Made by a program: the position numbers and the translations under genes. A DNA stretch of 5,800 bases from JANNHK01 sp034408875 (GTDB lineage: Bacteria > Actinomycetota > Acidimicrobiia > IMCC26256 > PALSA-610): the NCBI GenBank assembly GCA_034408875.1, contig JAWXCJ010000024.1:1-5800 (forward strand), in the 5' to 3' direction. How positions within the stretch are numbered: position 1 is the stretch's first letter; every line of letters begins with the position of its first letter. The notes beneath the pieces were generated by a model that saw nothing but the letters and a program-made list of their open reading frames with translations, searched no databases and was not told the DNA's origin. Shown here in pieces: positions 4,928 to 5,800 of the stretch.

Positions 4928-5419
4928 TTAGAGCAGCTTCTGCATGAGCACGACGTCGAGCCACTTGCCGAACTTGCGGCCGACCTCTTGCTCGCGTCCG
5001 ATCTCGGTGAAGCCGCACTTGCGGTGCAGCGCGATCGAAGCTTCGTGGCCGCCGACGATGCGGCCGACGACCGAGTGGAAGCCGTGGGTGCGAGCGAGCG
5101 TCACGAGGTCGGCCAGGAGCAGCTCGCCGATGCCGTTGCCGCGCTGGTCGCGCCGGACGTAGACCGAGTCCTCCACCGTCGGTGCGTACGCGGGCCGGGG
5201 CCGGTAAGGGCTGACCGAAGCGAAGCCGAGCACCTCGTCGGAGTCGTCCACCACCACGATGGCCGGATGCCCTCCGGCGTGGTCGTCGATCCACGCCGCC
5301 TGCTCGTCGAGGCTGCGGGCGACGAGGTCGAACGTCACCGTCGACTCCAGCACCTCGAGGTTGTAGATCTCCCTGGTCGCAGCGGCATCGCGCCGCTCCA
5401 CGAGCCGTGTCCGATACAC
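4928..5419 (-). CDS. GNAT N-acetyltransferase, phosphinothricin acetyltransferase-like
   Basis: A 163-residue single-domain GNAT enzyme that transfers acetyl from acetyl-CoA to an amine. The N-terminus resembles phosphinothricin/methionine-sulfoximine acetyltransferases: RLVERRDAAATREIYNLEVL, then TVTFDLVARSLDEQAAWI. Beta-4 and motif A follow (EDSVYVRRDQRGNGIGELLL, about 83-102), with the acetyl-CoA pyrophosphate loop RGNGIG at 93-98. Motif B is HEASIALHRKCGFTEIGR (125-142). The end, KFGKWLDVVLMQKLL, is also typical of the group. Substrates of such homologues range from phosphinothricin to methionine sulfoximine or sulfone and are often unknown, so the specific activity is not assigned. The start at GTG 5419 lacks a Shine-Dalgarno but has TAGCGT 8 nt upstream. 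It is divergent from tRNA-Thr and upstream of the membrane-protein gene. Confidence 0.9.
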   Translation of the reverse strand: MYRTRLVERRDAAATREIYNLEVLESTVTFDLVARSLDEQAAWIDDHAGGHPAIVVVDDSDEVLGFASVSPYRPRPAYAPTVEDSVYVRRDQRGNGIGELLLADLVTLARTHGFHSVVGRIVGGHEASIALHRKCGFTEIGREQEVGRKFGKWLDVVLMQKLL

Positions 5420-5427
5420 GGATGGGG

Positions 5428-5433
5428 ACGCTA
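5428..5433 (-). promoter_or_regulatory. Candidate -10 element of the acetyltransferase gene (leaderless start)
   Basis: On the minus strand TAGCGT is followed by CCCCATCC and then GTG 5419. The spacing and the CCCC after the hexamer match the sigma-gene start region (TACGCT, CCCCGCGC, GTG). Confidence 0.4.
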
Positions 5434-5444
5434 GGCGGCTCGGC

Positions 5445-5450
5445 TATCCT
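5445..5450 (+). promoter_or_regulatory. Possible -10 element of the tRNA-Thr/tRNA-Met/tuf transcript
   Basis: TATCCT lies 11 nt before the mature 5' end of tRNA-Thr and matches TANNNT. I find no good -35 at 16-19 nt upstream, which is odd for such highly expressed genes, so the call is tentative. Confidence 0.35.
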
Positions 5451-5461
5451 TTCGTGGCCTT

Positions 5462-5537
5462 GCCCCCTTAGCTCAGTCGGCAGAGCACTTCCATGGTAAG
5501 GAAGGGGTCTACGGTTCGAGTCCGTAAGGGGGCTCCA
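5462..5537 (+). tRNA. tRNA-Thr (anticodon GGT)
   Basis: 76 nt including an encoded CCA. The acceptor stem GCCCCCT/AGGGGGC is perfect and the discriminator is T. The D arm is GCTC-AGTCGGCA-GAGC. The anticodon stem CTTCC/GGAAG holds the loop ATGGTAA with GGT at positions 34-36. The T arm is TACGG-TTCGAGT-CCGTA. It is the first gene of the plus-strand tRNA-tuf cluster, followed after 30 nt by tRNA-Met. Confidence 0.96.
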
Positions 5538-5567
5538 AATGCCATCACGGAATACCCATCCGAGTAT

Positions 5568-5644
5568 GGCGGAGTAGCTCAGTTGGTAAGAGCACACGGC
5601 TCATAATCGTGGGGTCGCGGGTTCGAGTCCCGCCTCCGCTACCA
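5568..5644 (+). tRNA. tRNA-Met (anticodon CAT, elongator type)
   Basis: 77 nt including an encoded CCA. The acceptor stem GGCGGAG/CTCCGCT has a G-T pair at its outer end. The D arm is GCTC-AGTTGGTAA-GAGC. The anticodon stem CACGG/TCGTG encloses CTCATAA, giving the anticodon CAT. The T arm is GCGGG-TTCGAGT-CCCGC. It lacks the C1-A72 mismatch and the three G-C pairs of the initiator anticodon stem, so it is not initiator tRNA. A lysidine-modified tRNA-Ile(CAT) cannot be wholly excluded by eye, but the position next to tRNA-Thr and tuf favours elongator Met. Confidence 0.9.
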
Positions 5645-5704
5645 GGCCAGGACCCGGCCACCCAACCCAGCAAGTTCCCGAAGCGAAACGCGAGAGAGCA
5701 CCCC

Positions 5705-5800
5705 ATGGCGAAAGAGAAGTTCGAGCGGAACAAGCCGCATTTGAACATTGGGACGATCGGTCATATTGACCATGGGAAGACGACGCTGACTGCGGCGATC
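5705..5800 (+). CDS. tuf: Elongation factor Tu, N-terminal fragment (continues beyond window)
   Basis: The first 32 residues of EF-Tu, the GTPase that delivers aminoacyl-tRNA to the ribosome. It opens MAKEKFERNKPHLNIGTIGH, with the G1 (P-loop) motif GHIDHGKT at residues 19-26, and is nearly identical to the start of other bacterial EF-Tu. The ATG at 5705 is certain from this homology. Upstream is only a weak purine tract (GAGAGAG, 5692-5698). It follows tRNA-Met by 60 nt with no strong terminator between, so it is probably read from the tRNA promoter, as in the tRNA-tufB operon of E. coli. Codon choice is unusual for the window: CAT three times and no CAC, ATT twice, and GGG or GGT rather than GGC. 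Confidence 0.97.
   Translation, partial: MAKEKFERNKPHLNIGTIGHIDHGKTTLTAAI

Noticed and set aside
4929..5419. Naming the acetyltransferase as a dedicated phosphinothricin resistance gene
   Set aside because: The family match is clear, but many relatives act on methionine sulfoximine or unknown substrates, and the context gives no sign of a resistance or biosynthetic cluster.
3945..5597. Long minus-strand frame of 550 codons spanning tRNA-Tyr, the membrane protein and the acetyltransferase
   Set aside because: It is Arg-rich and crosses several better-supported genes, and it contains the familiar false peptide made by translating tRNA sequence (SGQRGRAVNPLRSRYVGSNP). Only the short stretch at 4632-4733 is of interest, as a frameshift remnant.
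5545..5748. Minus-strand frame of 67 codons over tRNA-Met
   Set aside because: It contains GGTRTRDPTIMSRVLLPTEL, which is the antisense translation of a tRNA, a common false annotation.

Overview
The window is high-GC DNA (about two thirds G+C by eye). It reads like an actinobacterial chromosome, possibly Acidimicrobiia or a neighbouring class, but no marker here fixes the genus. The reasons are the GC-rich third codon positions, frequent GTG starts, an ECF sigma factor with a membrane partner, and several start codons that lack a Shine-Dalgarno but have a TANNNT -10-like hexamer 6-9 nt upstream. The last point suggests leaderless mRNAs.

Layout. (1) 1-846, minus strand: an ECF-type RNA polymerase sigma factor whose stop overlaps the start (ATGA) of a membrane protein that runs off the left edge and is a likely anti-sigma factor. 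A perfect CRP-type palindrome (TGTGA-N6-TCACA) lies just upstream of the sigma -10 element. (2) 958-1206, plus strand: a small secreted proline-rich protein with a duplicated motif, followed by a 14-bp triplicate repeat and a strong GC hairpin that separates it from the next convergent gene. (3) 1280-3583: a divergent pair in which a TetR-family regulator faces a stand-alone PEP-utilising (swivelling phosphohistidine) domain protein. They share an AT-rich 54-bp control region with an imperfect palindrome that overlaps both promoters. (4) 3580-4185, minus strand: tRNA-Tyr followed by yajQ. The yajQ and tetR stop codons share the same CTAG. (5) 4229-5419, minus strand: a GNAT acetyltransferase of the phosphinothricin-acetyltransferase type and an unrecognised membrane protein that seems to carry a pair of compensating frameshifts. 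(6) 5462-5800, plus strand: tRNA-Thr(GGT), tRNA-Met(CAT) and the start of tuf (EF-Tu), an arrangement comparable to the tRNA-tufB operon of E. coli.

How the genes relate. The right-hand part is core translation machinery. The left and central parts are regulatory pairs: sigma with its putative anti-sigma under a possible cAMP-receptor-type input, and TetR with the PEP-utilising protein as its likely target. I see no transposase, phage gene, CRISPR array or defence cassette. The observations most worth checking are the shared leaderless promoter pattern, the divergent TetR operator, the CRP-type site, and the frameshift scar in the membrane protein.
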